Positions 23,964 through 33,079 of a DNA stretch of 40,152 bases are shown piece by piece. The DNA is from Rhodocyclaceae bacterium. GTDB lineage: Bacteria > Pseudomonadota > Gammaproteobacteria > Burkholderiales > Rhodocyclaceae. The translations under genes were made by a program, and so were the position numbers. The stretch is from contig RXJP01000078.1 of NCBI GenBank assembly GCA_003963315.1, positions 32,639-72,790 on the forward strand. Reading direction: 5' to 3'. The notes under the pieces were generated by a model. The model was not told the DNA's origin and searched no databases. It saw nothing but the letters and a program-made list of their open reading frames with translations. Numbering within the stretch: position 1 is the first letter of the stretch; every line of letters starts with the position of its first letter.

Positions 23964-25079
23964 GTGACCACTGTCCTGGTGAGCGGGGGCGCCGGTTATA
24001 TCGGCTCCCATACCGTCGTCCAACTGTTGGAGGCGGGGCTGGACGTGATCATTGTGGACAATCTCTGCAATGCCAAATACTCGGTACTGGAGCGGATTCG
24101 CCGAATCACCGGCCGTGCGCCGGTTTTCTATCAAACGGATGTCCGCGACCGGCCGGCCCTGCGGGAAATATTCAACAGGCATGCCGTGGATGCGGTCATG
24201 CATTTCTCCGGGTTGAAAGCTGTCGGCGAATCGGTATCCCATCCCTTGCGCTATTACGACCACAATGTCGCCGGCAGCATCGCCCTGTTGGCGGAAATGG
24301 AACATGCGGGCATCAAGCGCCTGGTCTTTTCCTCATCGGCCACGGTTTACGGTGATCCGTCATCGGTGCCGGTGAAGGAAAACGCCCCCCTGTCCGCTAG
24401 GAATCCCTACGGGCAAAGTAAGTTGACCGTGGAATTGATGCTGCGGGATATCGTCGCCGCCGATCCCACCTGGAAAGTGGCGGTGCTGCGTTATTTCAAT
24501 CCGGTGGGCGCCCATTCATCCGGTTTGATAGGAGAAGATCCGGAGGGCGTCCCCAACAACCTGATGCCCTATGTCGCCCAGGTGGCCGGTGGTCGATTGG
24601 AACGGCTATCGGTATTCGGCAAGGACTATCCGACCCGCGACGGTACCGGGGTGCGGGACTATATCCACGTCGTGGACCTGGCCCGGGGCCACTTGCAGGC
24701 CCTGGCTGCCCTGCCTGGCGTTGACGGCATGCTGATTGCCAACCTGGGCACGGGGCGTGGCTACACCGTGCTGGAAATGGTGCAGGCCTTCGAGCGGGCA
24801 AGCGGTAGGGAGATTTCTTTGCGTATCGCTCCCCGGCGACCGGGTGACGTCGCCCAGTGTTATGCCGATGCCGGTTATGCCGGCCAGGTGCTGGGTTGGC
24901 AGGCGCGGTTAGACATCGACGCCATGTGTGCCGACACCTGGCGTTGGCAGCAATGGGCCAACGACAACCTCTACCCAGCACCAGATTCGGATCCGGCAGG
25001 GGTGCCTTTGCAGGCGACGCTTCCCTTTGACAGCGGTTGTCCAACCGCCTCATCCCCAGCCTGGGGGAAGCCTTGCTGA
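23964..25079 (+). CDS. galE: UDP-glucose 4-epimerase
   Basis: A 371-residue short-chain dehydrogenase-type epimerase interconverting UDP-glucose and UDP-galactose with tightly bound NAD. Visible are the nucleotide-binding glycine motif [11 protein letters not shown] close to the start, the catalytic SSSATVYG serine/threonine region, the YxxxK pair in [20 protein letters not shown], and the [15 protein letters not shown] segment typical of GalE. GTG 23964 has GAGG nine bases upstream and gives the usual short N-terminus; GTG 23946 is an alternative. The C-terminus carries about 35 residues beyond the usual GalE end, rich in Pro and Ser. It probably supplies UDP-galactose for the polysaccharide locus downstream, together with pgi. 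Confidence 0.92.
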   Translation: MTTVLVSGGAGYIGSHTVVQLLEAGLDVIIVDNLCNAKYSVLERIRRITGRAPVFYQTDVRDRPALREIFNRHAVDAVMHFSGLKAVGESVSHPLRYYDHNVAGSIALLAEMEHAGIKRLVFSSSATVYGDPSSVPVKENAPLSARNPYGQSKLTVELMLRDIVAADPTWKVAVLRYFNPVGAHSSGLIGEDPEGVPNNLMPYVAQVAGGRLERLSVFGKDYPTRDGTGVRDYIHVVDLARGHLQALAALPGVDGMLIANLGTGRGYTVLEMVQAFERASGREISLRIAPRRPGDVAQCYADAGYAGQVLGWQARLDIDAMCADTWRWQQWANDNLYPAPDSDPAGVPLQATLPFDSGCPTASSPAWGKPC

Positions 25080-25102
25080 ACGATTTTCCGATACGGTTTC
25101 CC

Positions 25103-26788
25103 ATGGGGCGGTGGCATGACGCCGCGAGGGACAAGCGCCTGACGTATCCGTCCCCTTCAGCGGATACCGTTTCCCTTACCCGACGGGCCGAATGGCAAGC
25201 CTTGTGCAAGCATGCCAAGGAAATAAGGCCGCGTCATCTGCGCGATCTGTTCGCCGCCGACCCAGCCCGGGGCGAGTGGCTGAATGCCGAGGCCGCCGGC
25301 CTGTACATGGACTACGCCAAACAACGGGTGGACCGGGAAACGATGCGGCTACTGCTGGCGCTGGCCGCGGCTTGCGGTTTGGAGGAACGGATTGCCGCCA
25401 TGTTCCGCGGCGACCGGCTCAACACCACGGAAGACCGGGCGACCTTGCATGTGGCCTTGCGTGCACCGGTTCATGCCCAATTCCTGGTGGACGGAAAGAA
25501 TGTCGTGCCGGAAGTCCACGGCGTGCTCAACCACATGGCGAAATTCTCCAGGCGAGTGCGCCATGGCGACTGGAAGGGATATACCGGGAAACCTATCCGG
25601 GCCGTGGTCAATATCGGCATCGGCGGTTCCAGCCTGGGACCGGAAATGGCCTACGAAGCCCTGCGGCGCTACGGGCTGCGCGATATGACGTTCCGCTTTG
25701 TCGCCAATGTGGACGGCACTGATTTCATCGAGGCTACCGCCGATCTGGACCCCGCTGAAACCCTGTTCATCGTTTGCTCGAAGACCTTCACCACCCAGGA
25801 AACCCTGGCCAATGCACACGCGGCGCGGGATTGGTGCCTGCGGGCCCTGGGCGATGAAGCCGCCATCGGCAGGCATTTTGTCGCAGTGTCCACCAATGCC
25901 GCCGGCGTGACGGCCTTCGGCATCGATCCCGCGAACATGTTCGGCTTTTGGGATTGGGTGGGCGGACGCTACTCCATGGGCTCGGCCATCGGCCTGTCCA
26001 CCATGCTGGCCATCGGCGCCGAAAATTTTCATCGGATGTTGGCCGGCTTCCACGCCATGGATGAGCACTTCCGCAAGACGCCGCTGGCGGACAATCTGCC
26101 GGTGCTGATGGGGTTGCTCGCCATCTGGAACACCAACTTCCTGGAGGTTTCCACGGCCGCAGTGTTGCCCTATGCCCAATCTCTCAAACGTTTTCCAGCT
26201 TACCTGCAACAACTGGCCATGGAGAGCAACGGCAAGCACGTGACCGTGGATGGCCGGCCGGTGGACTACGACACCGGGGCGATTTTCTGGGGTGAGGTGG
26301 GCACCAGCGGCCAGCATTCCTTCTATCAACTGATCCACCAGGGCAGTCGCCTGGTGTCCTGCGATTTCATCGGGTTTTGCCAAGCCGCCCATCCCCTCGG
26401 GCGGCAACACGATTTTTTGATGGCGAACATGTTCGCCCAAAGCGAGGCGCTGGCCTTCGGCATGACGGCAGACGAGGCAAAGTCCTCCGGCATGCCCGTT
26501 CCCCTGGTGCCCCATCGCACCTTCGAAGGCAACCGGCCCAGCACTACGCTCCTTGCCCGCCGGCTGGACCCGACCACCCTGGGGGCGCTGGTGGCGCTCT
26601 ACGAGCACAGCGTCTTCGTCCAGGGCGCGATCTGGAACATCGATTCCTTCGACCAGTGGGGGGTGGAACTGGGCAAGACCCTGGCCGGCCGCATTCCCCA
26701 AGCGTTCGCCGCCGCCGAGGGCGATGAGGACAGCGATCACGACTCATCCACCAGAACGTTGCTTCGGCGCTACCTCGCCTTGCGTTAA
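25103..26788 (+). CDS. pgi: Glucose-6-phosphate isomerase
   Basis: A 561-residue phosphoglucose isomerase converting glucose 6-phosphate and fructose 6-phosphate. Family signatures are clear: [26 protein letters not shown]-type [26 protein letters not shown], the active-site MESNGKHVT and [18 protein letters not shown]. The frame is open further upstream to TTG 25037. I prefer ATG 25103, 23 bases after galE, which gives the normal N-terminal length, although no good ribosome-binding site is visible. TTG 25073 behind GGGGGAAG is another option. Next to galE and the eps genes it probably helps feed nucleotide-sugar synthesis. Confidence 0.92.
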   Translation: MGRWHDAARDKRLTYPSPSADTVSLTRRAEWQALCKHAKEIRPRHLRDLFAADPARGEWLNAEAAGLYMDYAKQRVDRETMRLLLALAAACGLEERIAAMFRGDRLNTTEDRATLHVALRAPVHAQFLVDGKNVVPEVHGVLNHMAKFSRRVRHGDWKGYTGKPIRAVVNIGIGGSSLGPEMAYEALRRYGLRDMTFRFVANVDGTDFIEATADLDPAETLFIVCSKTFTTQETLANAHAARDWCLRALGDEAAIGRHFVAVSTNAAGVTAFGIDPANMFGFWDWVGGRYSMGSAIGLSTMLAIGAENFHRMLAGFHAMDEHFRKTPLADNLPVLMGLLAIWNTNFLEVSTAAVLPYAQSLKRFPAYLQQLAMESNGKHVTVDGRPVDYDTGAIFWGEVGTSGQHSFYQLIHQGSRLVSCDFIGFCQAAHPLGRQHDFLMANMFAQSEALAFGMTADEAKSSGMPVPLVPHRTFEGNRPSTTLLARRLDPTTLGALVALYEHSVFVQGAIWNIDSFDQWGVELGKTLAGRIPQAFAAAEGDEDSDHDSSTRTLLRRYLALR

Positions 26789-26816
26789 TGCCCTTGCCAC
26801 CTGGGACTTGAGTCAC

Positions 26817-28184
26817 CTAGGACTTGAAAATTTTCGGATCCAGCCGGTGGCGCTGGAGCATTTTGTAGAAATAGGTTCTGTTGCGGTTGGCCAGGCGCGC
26901 CGCCTGGGTGATATTGCCGCTGGTGATGCGCAGCACCTGGATCAAATACTCCCGTTCGAAGTGCGTGCTGGCGCCCTTGAAGGAATCCGTTTCCTCAATC
27001 CGTCGCAAGGCGCTGCGCACCAGGGTGGCGGGAATGACGGGGGTGGTGGCCAGCGCCACCGCTTGTTCCACCATGTTGCAAAGCTGCCTCACGTTTCCCG
27101 GCCAGGGCGCATTCACCAGTACTTCCATGGCTTCGGGAGAAAAGCCGCCGATGGATTTTCCATATTTGATGGCCAAATCCTGGAGGAAGGTGCCGGCGAG
27201 GAGGGGAATATCCTCAGGTCGTTCCGCTAGGCTGGGCAAAGTCAAGGTGACCACGTTCAAACGGTAGAAAAGGTCGATGCGGAAGCGATTGGCTGCCACC
27301 TCTTCTTCTAGATTGCGCAGCGTGGCGGAAATAATGCGCACATCGACGGGTACGGGGCTGGTCCCGCCCAAGGGGCGGATTTCCCTTTCCTGAATCACCC
27401 GCAACAGCTTCACTTGCAGGGGCGAAGGCATATCGCCGATTTCATCCAGGAACAGGGTGCCGCCTTCGGCCTCCTGGAACAGGCCGCGGCGGTCCTGGCT
27501 GGCGCCGGTGAAGGCGCCCTTGAGGTAGCCGAATAGTTCCGACTCCAACAGTTGTTCCGGGATCGCGCTGCAATTGAAGGCCAGGAAAGGACGCTCCCGA
27601 CGTGGGCTGGCCAGATGTATCGCCTTGGCCAGCAATTCCTTGCCGCTGCCGGACTCGCCCAGGATCAAGACGCTGGCCTCCCCCTCCGCCACCCGGCGCG
27701 CCTGGTCCAGCAAAGCCAGCATGGTCGGATGACGGGTGATGATCCCCGCCCGCCAAGACTGATTATCGGAATCCGTGGGGTTGCCTGCCAGTTTTACCGC
27801 CCGTCCCACTTCTTCCAGCAACGCCTTGGGTTCATAGGGCTTGGTCAGATAGCTGAACACGCCCCGCTGGGCAGCCTCCACCGCATCGGGAATGGACCCG
27901 TGGGCGGTCAGCACGATCACCGGCAGGGTCGGATGCTCCCGATGGACAGCATCGAACAGGGCCTTGCCATCCATTCCCGGCATCTTCATGTCGGTGATCA
28001 TCACATGGGGTAGGGCGGCGGCGATCCGTTCCAGCGCTTCCTCGCCGCTGTGGGCCAAGACCACCTCGTAGCGGGCGGCCGCCTCCAGCCGGAACGACAG
28101 CAGACGCAGCAGGTCGTCGTCGTCGTCCACCAGCAGTATCCTGGCTTTGGCTTCCCTCCCGGCGTCGAATGCCTTGGTGTCCAT
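26817..28184 (-). CDS. Sigma-54-dependent response regulator (NtrC family)
   Basis: A 455-residue three-domain regulator: a receiver (about 14-130) with acidic DDDDD at 20-24 and phospho-acceptor D65 ([13 protein letters not shown]), an AAA+ domain with Walker A GESGSGKE and the sigma-54-contact GAFTGA motif intact, and a C-terminal Fis-type helix-turn-helix ([20 protein letters not shown]). It starts at ATG 28184, eight bases after the EpsB-like gene, with AGGGG in front, so it is the third gene of the epsA-epsB transcript. No partner kinase is in the window. It may control sigma-54 promoters of the exopolysaccharide or related surface genes; that target is inference. I found no convincing -24/-12 site upstream of epsE. 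Confidence 0.9.
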   Translation of the reverse strand: MDTKAFDAGREAKARILLVDDDDDLLRLLSFRLEAAARYEVVLAHSGEEALERIAAALPHVMITDMKMPGMDGKALFDAVHREHPTLPVIVLTAHGSIPDAVEAAQRGVFSYLTKPYEPKALLEEVGRAVKLAGNPTDSDNQSWRAGIITRHPTMLALLDQARRVAEGEASVLILGESGSGKELLAKAIHLASPRRERPFLAFNCSAIPEQLLESELFGYLKGAFTGASQDRRGLFQEAEGGTLFLDEIGDMPSPLQVKLLRVIQEREIRPLGGTSPVPVDVRIISATLRNLEEEVAANRFRIDLFYRLNVVTLTLPSLAERPEDIPLLAGTFLQDLAIKYGKSIGGFSPEAMEVLVNAPWPGNVRQLCNMVEQAVALATTPVIPATLVRSALRRIEETDSFKGASTHFEREYLIQVLRITSGNITQAARLANRNRTYFYKMLQRHRLDPKIFKS

Positions 28185-28192
28185 GCCGGCCC

Positions 28193-29599
28193 CTAATAGG
28201 CATTCCGATCCTTGACTACGACGGCAATGGTCCTGAGGATGATGCGGAGATCCAGCCAGAGGGACCAGTTCCTGAGATAGTCCAGGTCGTATTCGATGCG
28301 GGCCTTCATTTTTTCCAGGCTTTCCGTTTCGCCGCGCAGGCCGTTCACCTGCGCCCAACCGGTGATGCCCGGCTTGACCTTATGGCGCACCATGTAGCCC
28401 TTGATCAACTTGCGGTACATCTCGTTATGGGCGACGGCATGGGGTCGGGGCCCGACGATGCTCATCCGTCCCTGGAGCACATTGATGAACTGGGGCAGCT
28501 CATCGATGGAGGTCTTGCGCAGGAAGGCCCCGAAAGGCGTGATCCGCGGATCGTTGCGGGTGGCCTGGGCAATGGCCTCGCCGTCTTCACAGACGGTCAT
28601 GGAACGGAACTTGTACACGGTGATTTCCTCTCCGGCGAGGCCGTAGCGCCGCTGTTTGAAAATCACCGGGCCCGGCGAACTGAGCTTGACGCCGATGGCC
28701 GCCGCCAGCATGCAAGGCGAGATCAACAGCAGGATCAACGCCGCCAGCACCAGGTCGCTGACCCGTTTGACCAGGCCATTGATGCCGTCGAAGGGCGTCT
28801 CGCAAACGGCGACCACGGGCATGCGGCCGACCAGAAGCACCCGGCTCTGGATCAGGTCGGTGACGAAGATGTCGGGCACGAAATAGACCGATGTGGTGGT
28901 GTCACGCAGGGCGTCCAGCAGGTGCAGGATACGGGGCTGGGTGGTCATGGGCAGCGAAAGGTAAAGCACGTCGATATGCAACTCGGCGACCCGCTGCGGC
29001 AGGTTTTCCAGGTTGCCCAGGGAGGGCATCGGGTCTGCGCCGTTGAGCCTGGCGCTGTGGCGGTCGTCGAAGAAGCCGACGATCTTCATGTCGGAACAGG
29101 GGTCGTCGCGGATCTGTGCGGCCAGGGCCAGGCCCTGTTCGTTGCGACCGGCGATGGCCACCCGTCGTGGGTCGCCCTGGATTTGCAGGAGCCAGGGCGT
29201 GGACGTGCGCAGCACCGCATGGGCGCCGAATTGGCTGAGCGGCGCTGCCCATAGCCAGGTGAGGATGATCGCGCTGTCGAAATTGCCGATATATCCTGTG
29301 GCATAGCCGAAAAACAGCAGCAGGCCGGCCACGCTGACCCAGCCGATGGCAATGCGCCGCATCAGCATCGGGTAGCTGTCGCGCAAATGCAGGTTGCCGG
29401 GAAAGGTGACGGAAAAAACGATCAGGGCCAAGGCCAGGTAGATCGGATCGATGCGCCCTTGAACGCCGTAGGCGGCAGCCCAGAGGGAGGCCACCAAGGC
29501 GAAGGGATCGAGGGAGGCCTCGACCAATTGCAGTAGGGTGCCGCGGCCGATGCGCCAGGAAGCGGGAGCCTTGGCCCCGACATCGGCGGCCGTGTTCAC
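28193..29599 (-). CDS. epsB: Undecaprenyl-phosphate hexose-1-phosphate transferase (EpsB/WcaJ type)
   Basis: A 468-residue initiating glycosyltransferase (polyisoprenyl-phosphate hexose-1-phosphate transferase). The N-terminal half has several membrane helices (about 25-130) and a CoA-binding-like domain (RVAIAGRNEQGLALAAQIRD). The C-terminal catalytic part has one more helix (VLAALILLLISPCMLAAAIGV), then FKQRRYGLAGEEITVYKFRS and SIDELPQFINVLQGRMSIVG, with GPRPH next. It loads the first sugar phosphate on the lipid carrier. GTG 29599 overlaps the epsA stop codon (GTGA), indicating translational coupling. The longer frame to 29794 only runs antiphase over epsA. The symbol follows the XrtB-associated eps nomenclature and is tentative. 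Confidence 0.88.
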   Translation of the reverse strand: MNTAADVGAKAPASWRIGRGTLLQLVEASLDPFALVASLWAAAYGVQGRIDPIYLALALIVFSVTFPGNLHLRDSYPMLMRRIAIGWVSVAGLLLFFGYATGYIGNFDSAIILTWLWAAPLSQFGAHAVLRTSTPWLLQIQGDPRRVAIAGRNEQGLALAAQIRDDPCSDMKIVGFFDDRHSARLNGADPMPSLGNLENLPQRVAELHIDVLYLSLPMTTQPRILHLLDALRDTTTSVYFVPDIFVTDLIQSRVLLVGRMPVVAVCETPFDGINGLVKRVSDLVLAALILLLISPCMLAAAIGVKLSSPGPVIFKQRRYGLAGEEITVYKFRSMTVCEDGEAIAQATRNDPRITPFGAFLRKTSIDELPQFINVLQGRMSIVGPRPHAVAHNEMYRKLIKGYMVRHKVKPGITGWAQVNGLRGETESLEKMKARIEYDLDYLRNWSLWLDLRIILRTIAVVVKDRNAY

Positions 29600-30390
29600 A
29601 TGCGCCCCGTCCAATGGGGCAGGCCACCGTGGCCGATCTCCTGGATCTTGGATATCGCTTGGGCGCGATTGATCACATCCAGTTTTCGGAAGATGCGCTG
29701 CAGGTGGTTTTTCACCGTGAACGCGCTGATGTCGAGGATCATGCCGATCTCGTAGTTGGTCTTGCCGTTGCCGACCCACTTCAGGATTTCGCATTCCCGG
29801 GCGGTCAGGCCGCTACGCCCAGGAAACGCAATGTCCTCGCCGTCGTCATCGTCATCGGCCATGTCGGTGATCCGCCGCGAAGCAAAATCGATGTGGGGCA
29901 GCAGCAGCTCCAGCATGCGATGGGCGCCAGGCTCGAATTTCTCCGCATCCTGGAACAATACGTAGAGCAGGTCGATATGCTGCCGTTCGTCGCGCAGGCC
30001 GTGCACCAGTACCGAACGCATGGTCCGCAGGTTGCGGTGCAGTTCGCATTGGCACAGGCTCTGCACGGTCATACCGGAAAGGCTGTAGGCCGCGCGTCCC
30101 TGCCGTACCCAGCGGTCGAACAGGTCGGGCACCAGGTCGGGTATGTCTTGGCTTTTGGTCAGGCATCCGGCCGGCAAAGCGGGAATGACGTTGTAGTGGA
30201 CATGGCCGCGGGAGAAATCGCCGTAGGCCTGGAGCAAGAGCGTGTGGGGCAGCAATTCCTGCAATTCCCCCTGCAACCAAAGCATGAACTGCAATTGGCG
30301 TTTTATCTGCGTGGATTCGTGCACGATTTGCAGGATGCGGCCGTGATTGACCGGTTGAGATTCCCGAGAAGTCGAAATGATGTTTTGCAA
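29596..30390 (-). CDS. epsA: EpsA-type LuxR-family regulator of exopolysaccharide genes
   Basis: A 264-residue regulator. The C-terminus (about 192-250) is a LuxR-type helix-turn-helix: GLTARECEILKWVGNGKTNY, then IGMILDISAFTVKNHLQRIF. The N-terminal 180 residues match the EpsA family linked to exosortase B polysaccharide loci rather than an autoinducer-binding or receiver domain (no phospho-acceptor pattern is seen). An Asp-rich linker, ADDDDDGED, precedes the DNA-binding domain. It heads a minus-strand transcript with the sugar transferase and the sigma-54 regulator and is divergent from most eps genes. Signal unknown. The gene symbol is given by family resemblance and locus context. Confidence 0.85.
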   Translation of the reverse strand: MQNIISTSRESQPVNHGRILQIVHESTQIKRQLQFMLWLQGELQELLPHTLLLQAYGDFSRGHVHYNVIPALPAGCLTKSQDIPDLVPDLFDRWVRQGRAAYSLSGMTVQSLCQCELHRNLRTMRSVLVHGLRDERQHIDLLYVLFQDAEKFEPGAHRMLELLLPHIDFASRRITDMADDDDDGEDIAFPGRSGLTARECEILKWVGNGKTNYEIGMILDISAFTVKNHLQRIFRKLDVINRAQAISKIQEIGHGGLPHWTGRM

Positions 30391-30523
30391 GGTAGTTCCC
30401 CTAAATCAATCCAAGGACATTCGATGGGGCAACCGCATAGTCGAAGACAGGCGGTTGCCATCGGTGCGATGGGAAAGTTGCGGGCAGAGAAAACGCTCTC
30501 CACCCGTCGGTCACAGGAGCGTG

Positions 30524-30877
30524 TTATGAACCTTCCTTGATCTTCAGGCTGCTGGTTTCAACCCCTTTCACGCCTTCCACGGCCGCCGCAATGCGCGCTA
30601 CGTTCTGGCGGACGTCCTCACTGGGCACGGAGCCGGTGAGGGTGACGACACCCATATCGCTTTTGACAGTGATGCCGTTCACCTTGTTGGCCCGCAGGGC
30701 TTTTTCAACGCGGGTGCTGATGGAGGCATCGCTCGCCATGGGCCGCCGTTGCGGACTGGCCGCCCCCGGGGAGGAAGGGGTTTCCGTGGAATAGTCGGCG
30801 GCCCGGGCGGCGGAAAGACCGAGGACAAGCAGCGAAGCTGCAGTGATACGACATACGGATTTGAGAAACATAGTCAT
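30524..30877 (-). CDS. BON-domain periplasmic protein (OsmY-like)
   Basis: A 117-residue exported protein. Residues 1-26 form a signal peptide (MTMFLKSVCRITAASLLVLG, ending LSAARA-AD). After a Pro/Ser-rich linker a single BON domain follows from about residue 50 (ISTRVEKALRANKVNGITVK, GVVTLTGSVPSEDVRQNVAR). BON domains bind phospholipid or help keep the envelope intact under stress. AGGAG eight bases before ATG 30877 fixes the start; a longer frame to 30982 lacks the signal peptide position. It lies between epsA and the cyclic-nucleotide-binding protein and has no obvious tie to either. Confidence 0.85.
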   Translation of the reverse strand: MTMFLKSVCRITAASLLVLGLSAARAADYSTETPSSPGAASPQRRPMASDASISTRVEKALRANKVNGITVKSDMGVVTLTGSVPSEDVRQNVARIAAAVEGVKGVETSSLKIKEGS

Positions 30878-31368
30878 CAATAAATCTCCTTTCTTTCGTG
30901 GCAAAAGGATGCGTACCCGTGGCAGCGGGAGCCGCATCGCCAAGCCATCCTGCGCAAGACCGATGCCAATGGGAAATTCCAATTAAAAACAGGATGTTGC
31001 GGATGGCCCCCGTTTTTTTTAAAGGCTGCCCCTGTCTTATTCTGGCGACGCGCTTCCCGAAGATGGCGGCCAAACCTCTGATCTGATGAGATATTCCTTG
31101 TCGCTTGACGGCGACAAGCTTGGTGCTGGGCGGTATTTCCGGTGGAGGAGGGGCCGAACCCTACCTCGCTAGTGCGATCAGACTATTGCGATCGCCGCCC
31201 ACGCTATCGAGAATTGATGCAAGGCTTCAGTGCTGGCGCTGACTGTGTGCAGATAACGTGCTTGATGGGAGAGTCCGCGATAACCGCACAGTATCTTCCT
31301 GCCGATACTTTCTCCCGCACAATCTCCTTCGGCTGCTGAAGCCTCCCATTACATGAGAGGAACAAGAC
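30878..31368. other. Divergent intergenic region with an 8-bp inverted repeat
   Basis: About 490 bases between the BON gene (minus) and the cyclic-nucleotide-binding gene (plus), probably holding promoters for both. CTTGTCGC (31097-31104) and GCGACAAG (31111-31118) form a perfect inverted repeat with a 6-base loop, either a regulator site or a hairpin. No gene was recognised. Confidence 0.5.
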
Positions 31369-31938
31369 ATGGAAACCATTGATCGCCCCAGTGGGCCGCA
31401 AGCCAATGGGCAGGAAGCCCCGCATACGTCGCAGAGGATCGAATATCTGGGAGAAGCCTCCACGCTGATCGATTCGATCTTGGCCAAGGTGGAGCAGATG
31501 CCGGTCTTCAAGAACTTCGCAGACGACGAGATCAAGACCCTCACCGACTATATGCAGTGCTTTGGCGCGGCGGCGGGGGAAGAGATCATCGCCGAAGGTC
31601 GCAGTGGGGATTACCTGGTGCTGCTCCTGAGCGGCGAGGTCCATTTGCTGCGCTCCGACGCCGGGGACAACGGCGTGCGCAAACTGGTGGCCGTGGCAGG
31701 CCCGGGGGCCATCCTCGGCGAGATGTCGGTGGTGGACGGCGAGGCCCGCATGTCCAGTTGCATCACCGCCAAGCCCACGGACTTCGCCTTGCTGCACAAG
31801 AGCAACCTCAACCGCCTGCTGACCGAAGTCCCCGACCTGGGCAATCGCTTCCTGGTTTTACTGCTGCAACTGGTGACCCGGCATCTGCGCGAATCCTGCG
31901 TTCGACTTGGGCTGTACACGCCGGCCGGCGTGGCCTGA
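31369..31938 (+). CDS. Cyclic-nucleotide-binding domain protein
   Basis: A 189-residue cytoplasmic protein with GAGAGGAA before ATG 31369. Residues about 48-170 are a CAP/PKA-type nucleotide-binding barrel (VFKNFADDEIKTLTDYMQCF, YLVLLLSGEVHLLR, GPGAILGEMSVVDGEARMSS). The phosphate-binding-cassette region ILGEMSVVDGEARMS has the conserved Gly-Glu and Arg, so cyclic nucleotide binding is plausible. There is no helix-turn-helix or other output domain; the C-terminus ends soon after the barrel. It may be a small regulatory partner of another protein, possibly in exopolysaccharide control, given its position just before epsE. Confidence 0.8.
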   Translation: METIDRPSGPQANGQEAPHTSQRIEYLGEASTLIDSILAKVEQMPVFKNFADDEIKTLTDYMQCFGAAAGEEIIAEGRSGDYLVLLLSGEVHLLRSDAGDNGVRKLVAVAGPGAILGEMSVVDGEARMSSCITAKPTDFALLHKSNLNRLLTEVPDLGNRFLVLLLQLVTRHLRESCVRLGLYTPAGVA

Positions 31939-32262
31939 GTCCGCAGCGGGCTCCGTTCATATCCCTTTCCCGCCGCAACTTGGCACAGGGCTGCCTCCTG
32001 CTCTGTGCCCTGGCCGTCGGCGCCGCCGCCGCGGACGACCTCCCCGCGGCAGACGGATTTTTTGTCCTGATCAGGGCCGCTGATCCACGACGGGAAACGT
32101 TTGTAATCGTCATCACGACGGCGCGGCGAACCCTGCCAGTGAGGGGAACACCGCGCCCTTGCCGCCGATCGGGCCCGTTCGGACTATTTCCCGGGTCGGG
32201 GAAAATTTCTAGCATGCCTCCATGTTCGATTCCTCCCTCGCAGGCATGGAGCGCGATACCCC
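31939..32262. other. Intergenic region before epsE
   Basis: About 320 bases. One frame from TTG 31980 opens with a signal-peptide-like stretch (LAQGCLLLCALAVGAAAADD), but the rest lacks coding character and runs out of phase into epsE, so I do not call a gene. It could be the remnant of an exported protein. The epsE promoter is expected here, but I see no clear match. Confidence 0.4.
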
Positions 32263-33066
32263 ATGGCACCCATGAAACTCCTCGGCCGATGCGTCCAGGC
32301 TTTTGCATTGACCGCTTTTCTTTCCGTCGCCGTTGCCCAGCAGAATGACTATCGCCTGGGCCCCGGGGATGCCATTCACATCCAGGTATTCCAGAATCCA
32401 GACTTGAGCCTGGATACCCGGGTCAGCGAAAACGGCAGCATCACCTTTCCCCTGATCGGCATCGTCGCCGTCGGCGGTTTGGCGCTTTCCGCCGCCGAAG
32501 CGCAGATCGCCAAACAACTGGCGGATGGGGGCTACGTCGTGCGGCCCCAGGTCACCGTGGCGTTGACCCAGAACCGCAGCAACCAGGTGTCCGTCATCGG
32601 CCAGGTGAACCGTCCCGGCCGCATCCCCTTGGATACCACCAATACCCGCCTGTCGGAAGTCATCGCCGCCGCCGGCGGCATTGCCGCCACCGGCGCCGAT
32701 ACGGCGGTCCTCAGCGGCCTGCGGGACGGCAAGGAATTCCAGCAGGAGGTCGACCTGACCGTCTTCCTCAAAAACCGAGCCAGCGATGATCCCGTTCTGG
32801 CTCCCGGCGACGTGGTGTTTGTGCCCAAGGCGCCGGTTTTCTATATCTACGGCGAAGTCCAGCACCCCGGCGCCTATCGCCTGGAACGCAACATGACCCT
32901 ACGCCAGGCCCTCGCCCAGGGCGGCGGCCTGACGCCGCGCGGCACGGAACGGGGGATGCGCATCCAGCGTCGCATCCAGCAAGGCGGCACCACGGAGATC
33001 AGTCCCAAGCCCGGCGATCCAGTACTGGCGGAAGACATCATCCAGGTCAGCGAAAGCCTTTTTTGA
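32263..33066 (+). CDS. epsE: Polysaccharide export protein EpsE (Wza-like)
   Basis: A 267-residue periplasmic or outer-membrane polysaccharide export protein. A signal peptide covers about residues 1-26 (FALTAFLSVAVAQQ), with no lipobox cysteine, which is usual for the EpsE branch but not for lipoprotein Wza. Then comes the export domain (YRLGPGDAIHIQVFQNPDLS), followed by two SLBB-type domains (VSVIGQVNRPGRIPLDTTNT at about 110-129 and IYGEVQHPGAYRLERNMTLR at about 196-215). These proteins form the outer channel for polymer export. ATG 32263 or ATG 32272 can be the start. It is followed closely by epsF and epsG on the same strand. Confidence 0.9.
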   Translation: MAPMKLLGRCVQAFALTAFLSVAVAQQNDYRLGPGDAIHIQVFQNPDLSLDTRVSENGSITFPLIGIVAVGGLALSAAEAQIAKQLADGGYVVRPQVTVALTQNRSNQVSVIGQVNRPGRIPLDTTNTRLSEVIAAAGGIAATGADTAVLSGLRDGKEFQQEVDLTVFLKNRASDDPVLAPGDVVFVPKAPVFYIYGEVQHPGAYRLERNMTLRQALAQGGGLTPRGTERGMRIQRRIQQGGTTEISPKPGDPVLAEDIIQVSESLF

Positions 33067-33079
33067 CTGAGCCGAGCCC

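Noticed and set aside
25349-26740. A 463-residue minus-strand frame opposite pgi
   Set aside because: Antisense shadow; the + strand encodes an unmistakable glucose-6-phosphate isomerase.
31981-31996. TGGCAC followed by TGCC, resembling a sigma-54 -24/-12 promoter upstream of epsE
   Set aside because: The spacing between the GG and GC elements is one base short, which normally abolishes sigma-54 recognition.
31557-32348. A 263-residue frame overlapping the cyclic-nucleotide-binding gene and epsE, with an internal signal-peptide-like stretch
   Set aside because: Most of it overlaps two well-supported genes in other frames; only the 31980-32060 part looks exported and it has no ribosome-binding site.
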